Assembly: GCA_964430875.1 (NCBI GenBank)
Contig: CAYSHP010000055.1
Coordinates: 1-15,842 of the forward strand
Direction of reading: 5' to 3'
Source: M55B127 sp035269185
Lineage (GTDB): Bacteria > Bacillota > Halanaerobiia > Halanaerobiales > M55B127
DNA: 15,842 nucleotides
This document shows positions 7,073 through 14,986 of this stretch, piece after piece. Within the stretch, counting starts at the first letter, position 1. Every line of letters begins with the position of its first letter. Under the pieces are notes generated by a model. That model worked only from the letters and a program-made list of their open reading frames with translations. It searched no databases and was not told where the DNA came from. Made by a program: the position numbers and the translations under genes.

Positions 7073-7100
7073 AAAAAGCCTGCCGCAAGGCAGACTTTTT
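7073..7100 (-). terminator. Terminator of the his operon (bidirectional)
   Basis: AAAAAG-C-CTGCC, a GCAA tetraloop and GGCAG-A-CTTTTT form a stem with one C/A mismatch, flanked by A and T runs on the two sides. It starts 21 nt after the hisIE stop codon and can work in both directions; no plus-strand gene runs into it. Confidence 0.92.
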
Positions 7101-7120
7101 ATTGCTTTATTCTTTTATCG

Positions 7121-7774
7121 TTACGATTTATACCTTTCACTTAATTCATCTTTAATCTGATCTAAATTAACTTCCTTTTCCACTAATAAAACCATTAGAT
7201 GATAAATTAAATCAGCTGTTTCATAGACAAGTTCATTTTGTGGTTCATTTTTAGCAGCAATAATGACTTCTGAAGATTCTTCTCCTATTTTTTTAAGTAT
7301 CTTATCAATTCCTTCTTCAAATAAATAAGTTGTATAAGAATCTTCCGGTAATTCATTCTTTCTGCTTTTGATAAGATTATATAACATATTTATAATTTCA
7401 TCTTTATCATATCTTTCCTTTTTGTCTTTACTCTCAGCTAACTTCCTATAAAAACAGGATGTGTTACCGGTATGACAAGCTGGACCGGCCGGTTCAACTA
7501 ATACTAAAAGAGTATCTTTATCACAGTCATAATAGATTTCTTCTACTTTCTGAGTATTTCCAGAAGTTTCTCCTTTATGCCAAAGTTCTTGTCTACTTCT
7601 ACTGTAAAAAGTTGTCTCTCCACTTTCTAAGGTTTTTTGCAGAGATTCTTCATTCATATAAGCTACCATTAAAACATCTTTAGTATCAATATCCTGAACA
7701 ACTGTAGGAATTAATCCTTTATCATTATATTTTAAATCAACATCTTCTAATAATCTTAAATTATTATTCAACAT
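7121..7774 (-). CDS. hisI: Bifunctional phosphoribosyl-AMP cyclohydrolase / phosphoribosyl-ATP pyrophosphatase
   Basis: 217-aa fusion (HisIE) carrying out histidine steps two and three. The N-terminal cyclohydrolase domain has SRSRQELWHKGETSGNTQ and the metal-binding stretch DCDKDTLLVLV with PACHTGNTSCFY. The C-terminal pyrophosphatase domain (about 120-217) has the MazG-like helices of HisE, with SYTTYLFEEGIDKILKKIGE and EESSEVIIAAKN. The start is ATG 7774, which has AAGG 8 nt upstream. An upstream in-frame GTG at 7780 would sit only 2 nt from that site and is not used. Last gene of the operon, 14 nt after hisF and just before the terminator. Fused HisIE is common in Firmicutes. Confidence 0.96.
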   Translation of the reverse strand: MLNNNLRLLEDVDLKYNDKGLIPTVVQDIDTKDVLMVAYMNEESLQKTLESGETTFYSRSRQELWHKGETSGNTQKVEEIYYDCDKDTLLVLVEPAGPACHTGNTSCFYRKLAESKDKKERYDKDEIINMLYNLIKSRKNELPEDSYTTYLFEEGIDKILKKIGEESSEVIIAAKNEPQNELVYETADLIYHLMVLLVEKEVNLDQIKDELSERYKS

Positions 7775-7788
7775 GATCACTACCTTCT

Positions 7789-8559
7789 TTAAATTCTGAC
7801 TGGAATATTATTATCAGCCAAAGTTTGTTTTAACTCTCCCATATCAACTTCACCAAAGTGAAAAATGGAAGCTGCTAAAGCTGCATCAACATTTGTATCT
7901 ATAAATACTTCAATAAAATCGTCAATACCGCCGGCTCCTCCTGAAGCTATTACCGGTATATTAACTGCTTCTGTTACCGCCTTTAACATCTCTATATCAA
8001 AACCTTCTTTAGTTCCATCTCTATTCATACTTGTTAAAAGAATTTCACCAGCGCCTAATTCTTCTAACTCTTTTACCCATTCTACTAAATCACGGTCAGT
8101 CTTTTTACTACCACCATTTACATAGACAACCCAGCCGCTTTCATCTTCTTTTAAAGCTGCATCCACTGCTCCCACAATACATTGGGAACCAAATATTTTG
8201 GCACCTTCCTGTACAATTGAGGGGTTTTTAACAGCAGCTGAATTAACAGAAATCTTATCAGCACCAGCTCTTAAGATGTATTGCATATCTGATATTGACT
8301 TGATACCTCCACCTACGGTCAGAGGAATAAAGACTTCTTTGGCGACTTTTTCTACTAATCCAACCAAAGTTTTTCTTTTTTCTTTAGTGGCTGTAATATC
8401 TAAAAAGACCAGTTCATCAGCCCCCATTTCATTATAGCGGCTGGCAGAAGTAACTGGATCACCTGCATCTACTAAATCTAAAAAATTTATGCCTTTTACG
8501 ACACGTCCATCTTTTATATCCAAACATGGAATTATTCTTTTTTTGAGAATCTTAATCAC
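7789..8559 (-). CDS. hisF: Imidazole glycerol phosphate synthase cyclase subunit
   Basis: 256-aa (beta-alpha)8 barrel that pairs with HisH and uses its ammonia to turn PRFAR into imidazole glycerol phosphate and AICAR. The catalytic aspartates are D14 (PCLDIKDGRVVKG) and D133 (GAVDA), three residues later than in the Thermotoga enzyme. Phosphate-binding loops TVGGGI (81-86) and ASGGAG are present. The start is GTG 8559-8557, overlapping the hisA stop by 8 nt, which suggests translational coupling. The ribosome binding site is weak (AGTAGGG, close to the start), so the exact start is less sure than the gene. Confidence 0.96.
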   Translation of the reverse strand: MIKILKKRIIPCLDIKDGRVVKGINFLDLVDAGDPVTSASRYNEMGADELVFLDITATKEKRKTLVGLVEKVAKEVFIPLTVGGGIKSISDMQYILRAGADKISVNSAAVKNPSIVQEGAKIFGSQCIVGAVDAALKEDESGWVVYVNGGSKKTDRDLVEWVKELEELGAGEILLTSMNRDGTKEGFDIEMLKAVTEAVNIPVIASGGAGGIDDFIEVFIDTNVDAALAASIFHFGEVDMGELKQTLADNNIPVRI

Positions 8560-9271
8560 CTACCCTACTTATGGCTTCTTTCAAGGAAAATTTACCCTGA
8601 TATAAAGCCTGTCCAATAATGACTCCATAAAAATTTAACTCATCTAATCTTTCAATTTCTTCAAGTGCACTTACCCCACCTGAAGCAATAATATTTAAAT
8701 CAGTATTTTCTTTTAGTTTAATAAGACCTTCAAAATCAGGCCCAACAAGCATGCCATCTCTGGCTATATCAGTATATAGAATATACTTTACACCTTTATC
8801 TTCTAACATCTTTGCAAATTCTATAACCTCTATATCACTTTCTTCTTTCCAGCCAGAAGTAGCCACTTTGCCTTTTCTAGCATCAATACTAATTAGAATT
8901 TGATCATGATCAAATTCATCTAAAATTTCAGTGAGTACATCAGGCTGTTTTACAGCTAAGGTACCTATAATTACTCGGTTAATTCCAGCTGCGAGCATCT
9001 TTTGTACATCTTCTTTACTCCTGACTCCCCCACCACACTGGATTTTAAAGTTAGTCTTTTTTCTAATATCTTTGATTAAATCCAAATTGCGATGAGCGCC
9101 GGAGGCAGCCCCATCTAGGTCTACAATATGTAACCATTTAGCTCCAAAATCTGCAAACTGACTGGCTACATCGACTGGACTTTCACTGTAAATGGTCTCT
9201 TTATCAAAATCTCCCTGCTTTAACCTTACAACTTTGCCATCCTTAATATCAATTGCAGGTAATATAAACAA
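8552..9271 (-). CDS. hisA: ProFAR isomerase
   Basis: 239-aa (beta-alpha)8 barrel, 1-(5-phosphoribosyl)-5-[(5-phosphoribosylamino)methylideneamino]imidazole-4-carboxamide isomerase, the fourth step of histidine synthesis. Catalytic acids are D8 (PAIDIKDGKVV) and D130 (SIDARKG), and YTDIARDGM (166-174) carries the conserved loop. Phosphate-binding QCGGGVR (78-84) and ASGGVS (196-201) are intact. The start is TTG at 9271-9269, directly after the hisH stop, with GGGGAG 9 nt upstream. No ATG lies near the conserved N-terminus. Confidence 0.96.
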   Translation of the reverse strand: MFILPAIDIKDGKVVRLKQGDFDKETIYSESPVDVASQFADFGAKWLHIVDLDGAASGAHRNLDLIKDIRKKTNFKIQCGGGVRSKEDVQKMLAAGINRVIIGTLAVKQPDVLTEILDEFDHDQILISIDARKGKVATSGWKEESDIEVIEFAKMLEDKGVKYILYTDIARDGMLVGPDFEGLIKLKENTDLNIIASGGVSALEEIERLDELNFYGVIIGQALYQGKFSLKEAISRVGD

Positions 9272-9871
9272 TTAAATCAGCTCCCCAAAGTTTTCTAATA
9301 ATTTAAGACCATTATTACCGCTTTTTTCGGGGTGAAACTGTAGTCCAATAATATTATCTTTTTTAACCACAGCGGGTACTTTACCGCCATACTCTGTAAC
9401 TGCAATTACTTCCTCTGTTATTTTTTTTAGTTTATATGAATGAACGAAATAATAATGAGGATTAGCTGGTAAACCTTTAAAAAGGGGATCATCTTTAATG
9501 ATTTCTAATTCATTCCAACCCATATGGGGAATCTTTAAATTGTTTTCCATCTTAACTACATCCCCCGGTAAAAGGTCTAAACCTTTTGTTTTTTTATCTT
9601 CATAACCCCATTCAAATAAGAGCTGCATACCAAGACAGACCCCTAACATCGGTTTGTTAGTTTTGATAAATTCTTTTATAAATTCAACCAAATTATTAGC
9701 TCTTAATCTATCCATTGCACCGGGAAAGGCTCCCACCCCGGGTAATACTATTGCATCATATTTCTCTGTAGAGGTCTTTTTTTCTATTATTTCAGTCTCA
9801 AAACCTATATGTTCAAAAGCTTTTGAAATACTGTTTAAATTTCCAGCCCCATAATCAATAATGCCCACCAT
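9272..9871 (-). CDS. hisH: Imidazole glycerol phosphate synthase glutaminase subunit
   Basis: 199-aa class I glutamine amidotransferase that feeds ammonia to HisF. The catalytic triad is visible as C79 in LGVCLGMQLLFE, with H180 and E182 in GLQFHPEKSG. The N-terminal IDYGAGNLNS and the LPGVGAFPGAM loop are typical of HisH. ATG 9871 follows the hisB stop with no gap and has AAGGGG about 9 nt upstream. The length matches the family. In the operon it precedes hisA and hisF, the common Firmicute order H-A-F. Confidence 0.96.
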   Translation of the reverse strand: MVGIIDYGAGNLNSISKAFEHIGFETEIIEKKTSTEKYDAIVLPGVGAFPGAMDRLRANNLVEFIKEFIKTNKPMLGVCLGMQLLFEWGYEDKKTKGLDLLPGDVVKMENNLKIPHMGWNELEIIKDDPLFKGLPANPHYYFVHSYKLKKITEEVIAVTEYGGKVPAVVKKDNIIGLQFHPEKSGNNGLKLLENFGELI

Positions 9872-10459
9872 TTATAATTTCCCCTTTGTAGACGGCATTC
9901 TATCTGAGACAACTTCTACAGCTCTTTTTAAAGTCACAGCTAAGGACTTAAAAACTGCTTCTATTTGATGGTGACAGTTTGTACCTCTAATTAAGTCCAT
10001 GTGTAAGGTTATTTTCGCATTATTTACAAAGGATTTTAAAAACTCCCATACCAATTCAGATGGAAAGTCTCCTACCATCTCACGACTGAAAACAAAATCA
10101 GCGTAAAGATAGGTCCTTCCACTTATATCAACTGCTGTTCTGACTAAAGTTTCATCAAGAGGAGTATGGCTGTCTGCAAAACGAGCAATACCTTGTTTAT
10201 CACCAATTGCTTCATTAAAGGCTTGACCTAAAGTAATACCAATATCTTCAACTGTATGGTGTTCATCTATCTCTAAATCACCATTTGCTTTTACCATCAA
10301 GTCAAATCCACCATGTTTAGCTAACTGGGCTAACATATGGTCGAAAAATTTAAGACCAGAATCAATATCTCCTTGTCCTTTACCATCTAAATTAATCTCT
10401 ACTTCGATTTTGGTTTCATAGGTTTCTCTTTTTTTAACAGCTCTTCGTTCTTTACTCAT
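9872..10459 (-). CDS. hisB: Imidazoleglycerol-phosphate dehydratase
   Basis: Monofunctional 195-aa enzyme that dehydrates imidazole glycerol phosphate to imidazole acetol phosphate. The metal-binding motifs are FFDHML (38-43), DEHHTVEDIG (65-74) and NCHHQIEA (161-168), with RGT before the last and PSTKG at the C-terminus. No histidinol-phosphatase domain is fused, unlike in enterobacteria, so a separate phosphatase is needed. The start is ATG 10459, with AGGAGG 9 nt upstream; an open frame extends to 10558, but that stretch lies inside hisC and has no family similarity. It overlaps the hisC stop by 8 nt (ATGAGTAA). Confidence 0.96.
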   Translation of the reverse strand: MSKERRAVKKRETYETKIEVEINLDGKGQGDIDSGLKFFDHMLAQLAKHGGFDLMVKANGDLEIDEHHTVEDIGITLGQAFNEAIGDKQGIARFADSHTPLDETLVRTAVDISGRTYLYADFVFSREMVGDFPSELVWEFLKSFVNNAKITLHMDLIRGTNCHHQIEAVFKSLAVTLKRAVEVVSDRMPSTKGKL

Positions 10460-11534
10460 AACCGCTCTCCTCCTTAAACTGTTTAAATATTTTAGCCACC
10501 ACTTCATTTTCAGTTGGTTTGCCAACTGTAATTCGAATTGCTGGGGGCTTTCTATCAAAAGATCTAATCTTAATTCCCTGCTTATTTAACATATTCTTAA
10601 ATTTAACTGTATCTTTCCCCTCAATATATACAAAGTTAGCTGAGGTGGGAAAAACGGACCAATTATCATATTCGTTAAATAGAGCAAACATCTTATCTCT
10701 CTCTTTAACTATATTATCAACTCTTTCTTCAATTAACTTTTCCTCTCTTAAGGCAATCTTACCGATTAGGGAGGTAATCGAATTTATATTATATGGTTTT
10801 ATTACCTTACTAACTTGTCTAACTAATTCTCGGCTACCAACTAGATATCCCAGTCTAATACCGGCTAGTCCAAAGGCTTTTGAAAAGGTTCTAGTGACAG
10901 CTAGATTAGTGTATTCATTTATATGGTCTAAAAGAGTTGCTTTGGAAAATTCTGCATAGGCTTCATCAATAACTAAAATCCCTTCATACACTTCTGCTAT
11001 TTTTAAAATAGTCTCCGGTGCTAAAAGTTCACCGGTAGGATTATTAGGTGAACAAAGAAATATTATTTTTGGCTTTATTCTATCTATCATTTCTTTTATA
11101 TTATCATAGTTAAACTCTTGGTCTGCCAAAGAAAAGTTTTCATAAATACCACCCGCTAGTTCGGAAAAAAATCTATACATCGAAAAGGTAGGTGCGGCTG
11201 CTAAAACTCGATCTCCCGGTTCGATAAAAGTATCTATTAACATATCTAATACATCATCAGAACCATTACCCACTATTACCTGATCACAGTTTACTTCTAT
11301 ATCAAGATAATCTGCTATACTGCATCTTAAAGATTTGGTGTAAAGAGTGGGATAATTATTTAAGGGGTTTTCCATAATTTCATGTGTAATTTCTTCTTTA
11401 ATGTCTCTAGGTAAATCATAAGGGGATTCATTACCGGAAAGATCTATCCGATAATCACCATTGCCATGTTCCCCTTGATAAATATCTATTTTAGCAACTT
11501 CGGGCCTGATTAATTTTTCAATATCACTTTTCAT
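10452..11534 (-). CDS. hisC: Histidinol-phosphate aminotransferase
   Basis: PLP-dependent class II aminotransferase of about 360 aa that makes histidinol phosphate from imidazole acetol phosphate and glutamate. With the start used here, LSGNESPYDLP lies at 32-42, SPNNPTG at 162-168, VIDEAYAEF at 188-196 with the cofactor-binding D190 and Y193, and the Schiff-base lysine K219 in TRTFSKAFGLAGIRLGY. Three ATG codons are possible (11543, 11537, 11534); 11534 gives the best 8-nt gap to AAGGA and is chosen. The gene overlaps the end of hisD by 11 nt. Confidence 0.94.
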   Translation of the reverse strand: MKSDIEKLIRPEVAKIDIYQGEHGNGDYRIDLSGNESPYDLPRDIKEEITHEIMENPLNNYPTLYTKSLRCSIADYLDIEVNCDQVIVGNGSDDVLDMLIDTFIEPGDRVLAAAPTFSMYRFFSELAGGIYENFSLADQEFNYDNIKEMIDRIKPKIIFLCSPNNPTGELLAPETILKIAEVYEGILVIDEAYAEFSKATLLDHINEYTNLAVTRTFSKAFGLAGIRLGYLVGSRELVRQVSKVIKPYNINSITSLIGKIALREEKLIEERVDNIVKERDKMFALFNEYDNWSVFPTSANFVYIEGKDTVKFKNMLNKQGIKIRSFDRKPPAIRITVGKPTENEVVAKIFKQFKEESGYE

Positions 11535-12843
11535 CATTATCATCCTTTAGACTCTCTTGCCGTATTTTAATAGAATTAGCATGGGCAGTTAAACCTTCAC
11601 CCTCTGCTAAGGTAATAACATCATCTGCAGCCTCTTTTAAGGCCTTTTTGCTGTAATATATAAAGCCGGAATACTTAACAAAGTCTCTTACAGAAAGTGG
11701 TGAAAAAAAACGGGCTGTACCTTCTGTAGGCAAGACATGGTTAGGTCCAGCATAATAATCTCCGATTGGTTCTGGAGTATACTCTCCTAAAAAGATGGAA
11801 CCCGCATTTTGAATCTCAGGTAATATATCAAAAGGTTTATTAACGGCTAGTTCTAGATGTTCGGGGGCAATCTGGTTAATCGCCTGGATACCACTCTCCA
11901 TACTTTCTACTTCAATTAAAAGTCCGTAGTTATTTAATGATTCTTCTATTATTTCTTTTTTATCTAACTTTTTAATCTGTTTTTTAATTTCTTCTTCTAC
12001 CTTTTGACCTAACTTTGCTGAATTTGTAACAAGTATGGATGATGCAAGTGGATCATGTTCGGCCTGACTCATTAAATCAGCTGCTATATATTTAGGTTTA
12101 GCTTTACCATCAGCTAAAACTAATACTTCACTTGGCCCGGCTGTCATATCTATCTTTACCTGTCCAAATACTAATTCTTTAGCCATCGTGACATATATAT
12201 TACCAGGACCTACTACAATATCAACCTGAGGAATACTTTCTGTTCCATAGGCCAAAGCTGCCACAGCTTGGGCTCCTCCTACTTTATAGATGCTATCCAC
12301 ACCGGCTACATAAGCTGCTGCTAATATCTTAGGATTAAGTTCAGCCTCTTGGCCTGGTGGTGTAACCATTACAATCTCTTTAACTCCAGCTACTTTTGCC
12401 GGAATCGCAGTCATTAAGACCGAAGATGGGTAAGCTGCCCTACCACCCGGTACATAAATACCGGCTTTGGCTAAAGGACGGCAGATCTGTCCGGTTATTT
12501 TACCAGGAGAAGACTGCTTTTGCCAGGAACTATCCTTTTGGTTTTGATGAAACTCTTTAATGTTTTGAGCAGCATTTTCTAAGGCTTTTAAAAACTTATT
12601 ATCTACCTTTTTTACTGCCTGCTTAATTTCAGCTTCAGTTACTTTTACATTTGAACTATTAAGTTCTATATTATCAAACTTTGCGGTATATTCAAAAAGG
12701 GCTTCATCTTTTCTCAATTTTATATTATCAATAATATCCTGAGCTACTTTTCGATATTCAGATAGATCTTTTTGAGAACGTTCTTTTAATATATCTTGAA
12801 TTTCTTTAACATTTCTTTTTCTTAAGTCAATTCTTTTAAGCAT
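11524..12843 (-). CDS. hisD: Histidinol dehydrogenase
   Basis: 439-aa zinc enzyme that oxidises histidinol to histidine in two NAD+-dependent steps. It contains YVPGGRAAYPSSVLMTAIPA, IVVGPGNIYVT, DMTAGPSEVLVLAD, SQAEHDP with the zinc-ligand Q and H, NQIAPEHLEL with the catalytic E-H pair, and GDYYAGPNHVLPT, which includes another metal ligand (D). The length is normal. The start is taken as ATG 12843; a TTG at 12846 with a 7-nt gap to GGGAGG is nearly as good. It lies 6 nt after hisG and its end overlaps hisC. Confidence 0.95.
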   Translation of the reverse strand: MLKRIDLRKRNVKEIQDILKERSQKDLSEYRKVAQDIIDNIKLRKDEALFEYTAKFDNIELNSSNVKVTEAEIKQAVKKVDNKFLKALENAAQNIKEFHQNQKDSSWQKQSSPGKITGQICRPLAKAGIYVPGGRAAYPSSVLMTAIPAKVAGVKEIVMVTPPGQEAELNPKILAAAYVAGVDSIYKVGGAQAVAALAYGTESIPQVDIVVGPGNIYVTMAKELVFGQVKIDMTAGPSEVLVLADGKAKPKYIAADLMSQAEHDPLASSILVTNSAKLGQKVEEEIKKQIKKLDKKEIIEESLNNYGLLIEVESMESGIQAINQIAPEHLELAVNKPFDILPEIQNAGSIFLGEYTPEPIGDYYAGPNHVLPTEGTARFFSPLSVRDFVKYSGFIYYSKKALKEAADDVITLAEGEGLTAHANSIKIRQESLKDDNDEK

Positions 12844-12849
12844 CAAACC

Positions 12850-13479
12850 TTAACCTCCCTCAACCTCATTCTCTAATGCATCTATTATTTTGGTTATCTC
12901 TACTTGACTGGTCTTCATACTTACCTTATTTACAACCAGTCTAGCACTGAGTTGTCGTATATTTTCGTATACAACAAGGCCATTTTCTTTTAAGGTACGT
13001 CCAGTCTGTACTATATCTAAGATTGTGTCTGCTAAGCCTGTTAAGGGGGCTAATTCTATAGAACCATTTAACTTAATTATTTCAACAGGTTCTCCTTTAC
13101 TTCGAAAGTATCTTCTAGTAAAGTCTGGATACTTTGTTGCTACCTTTCTTTGCAGTAAGGATTCTTTTTTTCCGGGTAAACCTGCTAAAGCAAATCTACA
13201 TTTTCCAAACTGTAAATCTAATACTTCATAAAGATCCCTATTTTCTTCTAAGAGGGTATCTTTCCCCACTATCCCTAGATCAGCTGTACCGTATTCAACA
13301 TAAATAGGTACATCAGCTGGTTTGACCAAAACTATTTCTAGATTTTCTTCGGGGAGTGAGAATATTAATTTTCTAGAACTTAACATGTCTTCAGGAATAT
13401 TGATATCGGCTGCTCTAAAAAGCTTAACAGCCTGTTTAGCCAATCTTCCTTTTGCCATGGCTATACGAATATTATCCAT
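12850..13479 (-). CDS. hisG: ATP phosphoribosyltransferase catalytic subunit, short form
   Basis: 209 aa, the short-form HisG that lacks the C-terminal regulatory domain and therefore needs HisZ for activity and histidine feedback. Typical stretches are IRIAMAKGRLAKQAVKLF at the N-terminus, YVEYGTADLGIVGKDTL, and the PRPP-binding region ELAPLTGLADTILDIVQTGR. It catalyses ATP + PRPP to phosphoribosyl-ATP, the committed step. The ATG shares one base with the hisZ stop (TAATG), and GGAGG lies 7 nt upstream, so the two subunits are translationally coupled. Confidence 0.96.
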   Translation of the reverse strand: MDNIRIAMAKGRLAKQAVKLFRAADINIPEDMLSSRKLIFSLPEENLEIVLVKPADVPIYVEYGTADLGIVGKDTLLEENRDLYEVLDLQFGKCRFALAGLPGKKESLLQRKVATKYPDFTRRYFRSKGEPVEIIKLNGSIELAPLTGLADTILDIVQTGRTLKENGLVVYENIRQLSARLVVNKVSMKTSQVEITKIIDALENEVEGG

Positions 13480-14744
13480 TATTTTACCTCCTCGAGCTTT
13501 TCTATAACTATTTCGCTCTTTACATCATCGATATCTAGTTCAGCCTCTTTATCATTTTTTATATTTCTAATTACTAACTTTTTATCTATATATTCAATCT
13601 GATAGTCAAGGCCTTGAAATTCAATATATTCCTTGCCTTTCTTATCTTCAAAAATTTCTACAATATAGTCTTCATCTCTAAGGCTTTCAGCTAAATGGTA
13701 GGCAGCTGAAAAGTTGTCTTCTGCATGATAATTTATGATTAATCTGGCGCTCTGAGCTTCAAAATCATAATGGGTTTTATTTAAATACTCTAAGACATTT
13801 TCTATCTCAAGAGCAAAACCAACAGCTGGTTCACCGACTCCAAACTTTTCAGTTAGGTTATCATAACGGCCACCATTTGCTAAAAGGACATTATGATTAC
13901 CGGCATAACCTTTAAATATCACTCCGGTATAATAGCCGTGGCGGGATATTAACATCGGATCAAAGGTAATGTTCTCTATTAAACCTAATTCAGCTAATCT
14001 ATTAAAGAGCTCTTCTAATTTCAATACTTCCTGATGAGCTTCTTCTGAAATGGGGAGTTTTTTTAGTTCAGGTATGACATCTCCTGGTTTACCAAACAGA
14101 GTAGGAAGCTTAATTAATACTTCTTTACTCTCCTCATCTATTTCTATCTCATTTAAATATCTCCTTATTTCAACTTTGTTTTTAGCTGAAAGTAATGATA
14201 AAAGGTTATCTCTTTGTTTTTCAGTTAAATCCATTGTACAAAAGATTTCATTTATTAAATCAGCATGACCGATATCAATTAACGGTCTCTCAATATGAAT
14301 TGCCTTCATAGTCTTGATTAATAGGGCAATCATTTCAATATCAGAACAAAGTTTATCACTACCAATTAGCTCAACCCCAGCCTGAGTCTTTTCTTTTAAG
14401 CTTAAACTCTGTGAGTTTTTAGACTGATAGGCAGTAGTTAAGTATGAAAACTTAAGTGGTCGGGGTGTATCCTGGAACCTGGTAGCTGCTAATCTAGCAA
14501 TCGGCATCGTTACATCTGGTCTTAAAACTAAGATCTGGCCATTTTCATCTACTACTTTAAACATTTCACTTTTATCAATGACACCTTCAATACCAGAATA
14601 AAGTTCAAGTGATTCTAAAGTAGGGGTAATTACCTCTCTGTAATCAGCATTTTGAAAAACTTTCCTTATTCTCTTATATATAGCTCTTCTTCTTCTTAAT
14701 TCAGCGGGCAGTATATCCCGGACTCCTTCAACAAATGCATTCAT
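13479..14744 (-). CDS. hisZ: ATP phosphoribosyltransferase regulatory subunit (HisRS-like)
   Basis: 421-aa histidyl-tRNA-synthetase paralogue that joins short HisG in a hetero-octamer. The class II synthetase core is recognisable: FVEGVRDILP near the start, MFKVVDENGQILVLRPDVTM around motif II, ISRHGYYTGVIFKGY and ANGGRYDNLTEKFG in the second half. The pairing with short HisG next to it, and the position at the head of the his operon, argue for HisZ and against a true HisRS. The roughly 100-residue C-terminal tail is charged and not a clear anticodon-binding domain. ATG 14744 has AGGAGG with a 7-nt gap. First gene of the operon. Confidence 0.93.
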   Translation of the reverse strand: MNAFVEGVRDILPAELRRRRAIYKRIRKVFQNADYREVITPTLESLELYSGIEGVIDKSEMFKVVDENGQILVLRPDVTMPIARLAATRFQDTPRPLKFSYLTTAYQSKNSQSLSLKEKTQAGVELIGSDKLCSDIEMIALLIKTMKAIHIERPLIDIGHADLINEIFCTMDLTEKQRDNLLSLLSAKNKVEIRRYLNEIEIDEESKEVLIKLPTLFGKPGDVIPELKKLPISEEAHQEVLKLEELFNRLAELGLIENITFDPMLISRHGYYTGVIFKGYAGNHNVLLANGGRYDNLTEKFGVGEPAVGFALEIENVLEYLNKTHYDFEAQSARLIINYHAEDNFSAAYHLAESLRDEDYIVEIFEDKKGKEYIEFQGLDYQIEYIDKKLVIRNIKNDKEAELDIDDVKSEIVIEKLEEVK

Positions 14745-14782
14745 TATAAATCCTCCTATATTTTTTTATATATTTATCTATC

Positions 14783-14802
14783 TAAAAGTAAAAATACTTT
14801 TA
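14783..14802. repeat. Palindrome upstream of hisZ
   Basis: TAAAAGTA-AAAA-TACTTTTA is a perfect 8-bp inverted repeat with a 4-nt centre, in the expected 5' leader of hisZ about 40 nt before its ATG. It may be an RNA hairpin or a repressor site. It is not followed by a clean T run toward hisZ, and the base content is AT-rich, so chance is possible. Confidence 0.4.
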
Positions 14803-14815
14803 AATCTGGTTTTTA

Positions 14816-14846
14816 AATTTAATATTATAATAACAAATATTAAATT
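14816..14846. promoter_or_regulatory. Candidate his operon promoter inside an 11-bp palindrome
   Basis: AATTTAATATT (14816-14826) and AATATTAAATT (14836-14846) are perfect inverted arms around a 9-nt centre. On the minus strand that centre reads TGTTATTAT (14835-14827), an extended -10 (TGn-TATTAT). No good -35 is present. A dimeric repressor binding the arms would shut the promoter. Both promoter and operator are inferred from pattern only, in very AT-rich DNA. Confidence 0.35.
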
Positions 14847-14932
14847 AGACCTCATATTTTAAGGCTCTTTGATGTTAATTATACAATAATTTTATTAGAG
14901 ATGCACTAATATTTCAAATAAAGTTGGTTTAA

Positions 14933-14941
14933 TGTTATAAT
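14933..14941 (+). promoter_or_regulatory. Extended -10 promoter of the PHP phosphatase gene
   Basis: TGTTATAAT is a perfect extended -10 (TGn-TATAAT) 45 nt before the ATG. The -35 region, around 14912-14918, is weak, as is usual with extended -10 promoters. It points away from the his operon, so the two units are divergent and may share regulation. Confidence 0.5.
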
Positions 14942-14986
14942 AATACTTAATATTATTAAGGAAAATAAATTTTCAGGAGTGATTAT

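Noticed and set aside
10460..10558. N-terminal extension of HisB by 33 codons
   Set aside because: The stretch is an out-of-frame reading of hisC, lacks family similarity, and the ATG at 10459 has its own AGGAGG.
14745..14986. Histidine T-box riboswitch or attenuator leader for the his operon
   Set aside because: No T-box core (AGGGTGGNACCGCG-like), no strong terminator and no run of His codons in the leader on the minus strand.
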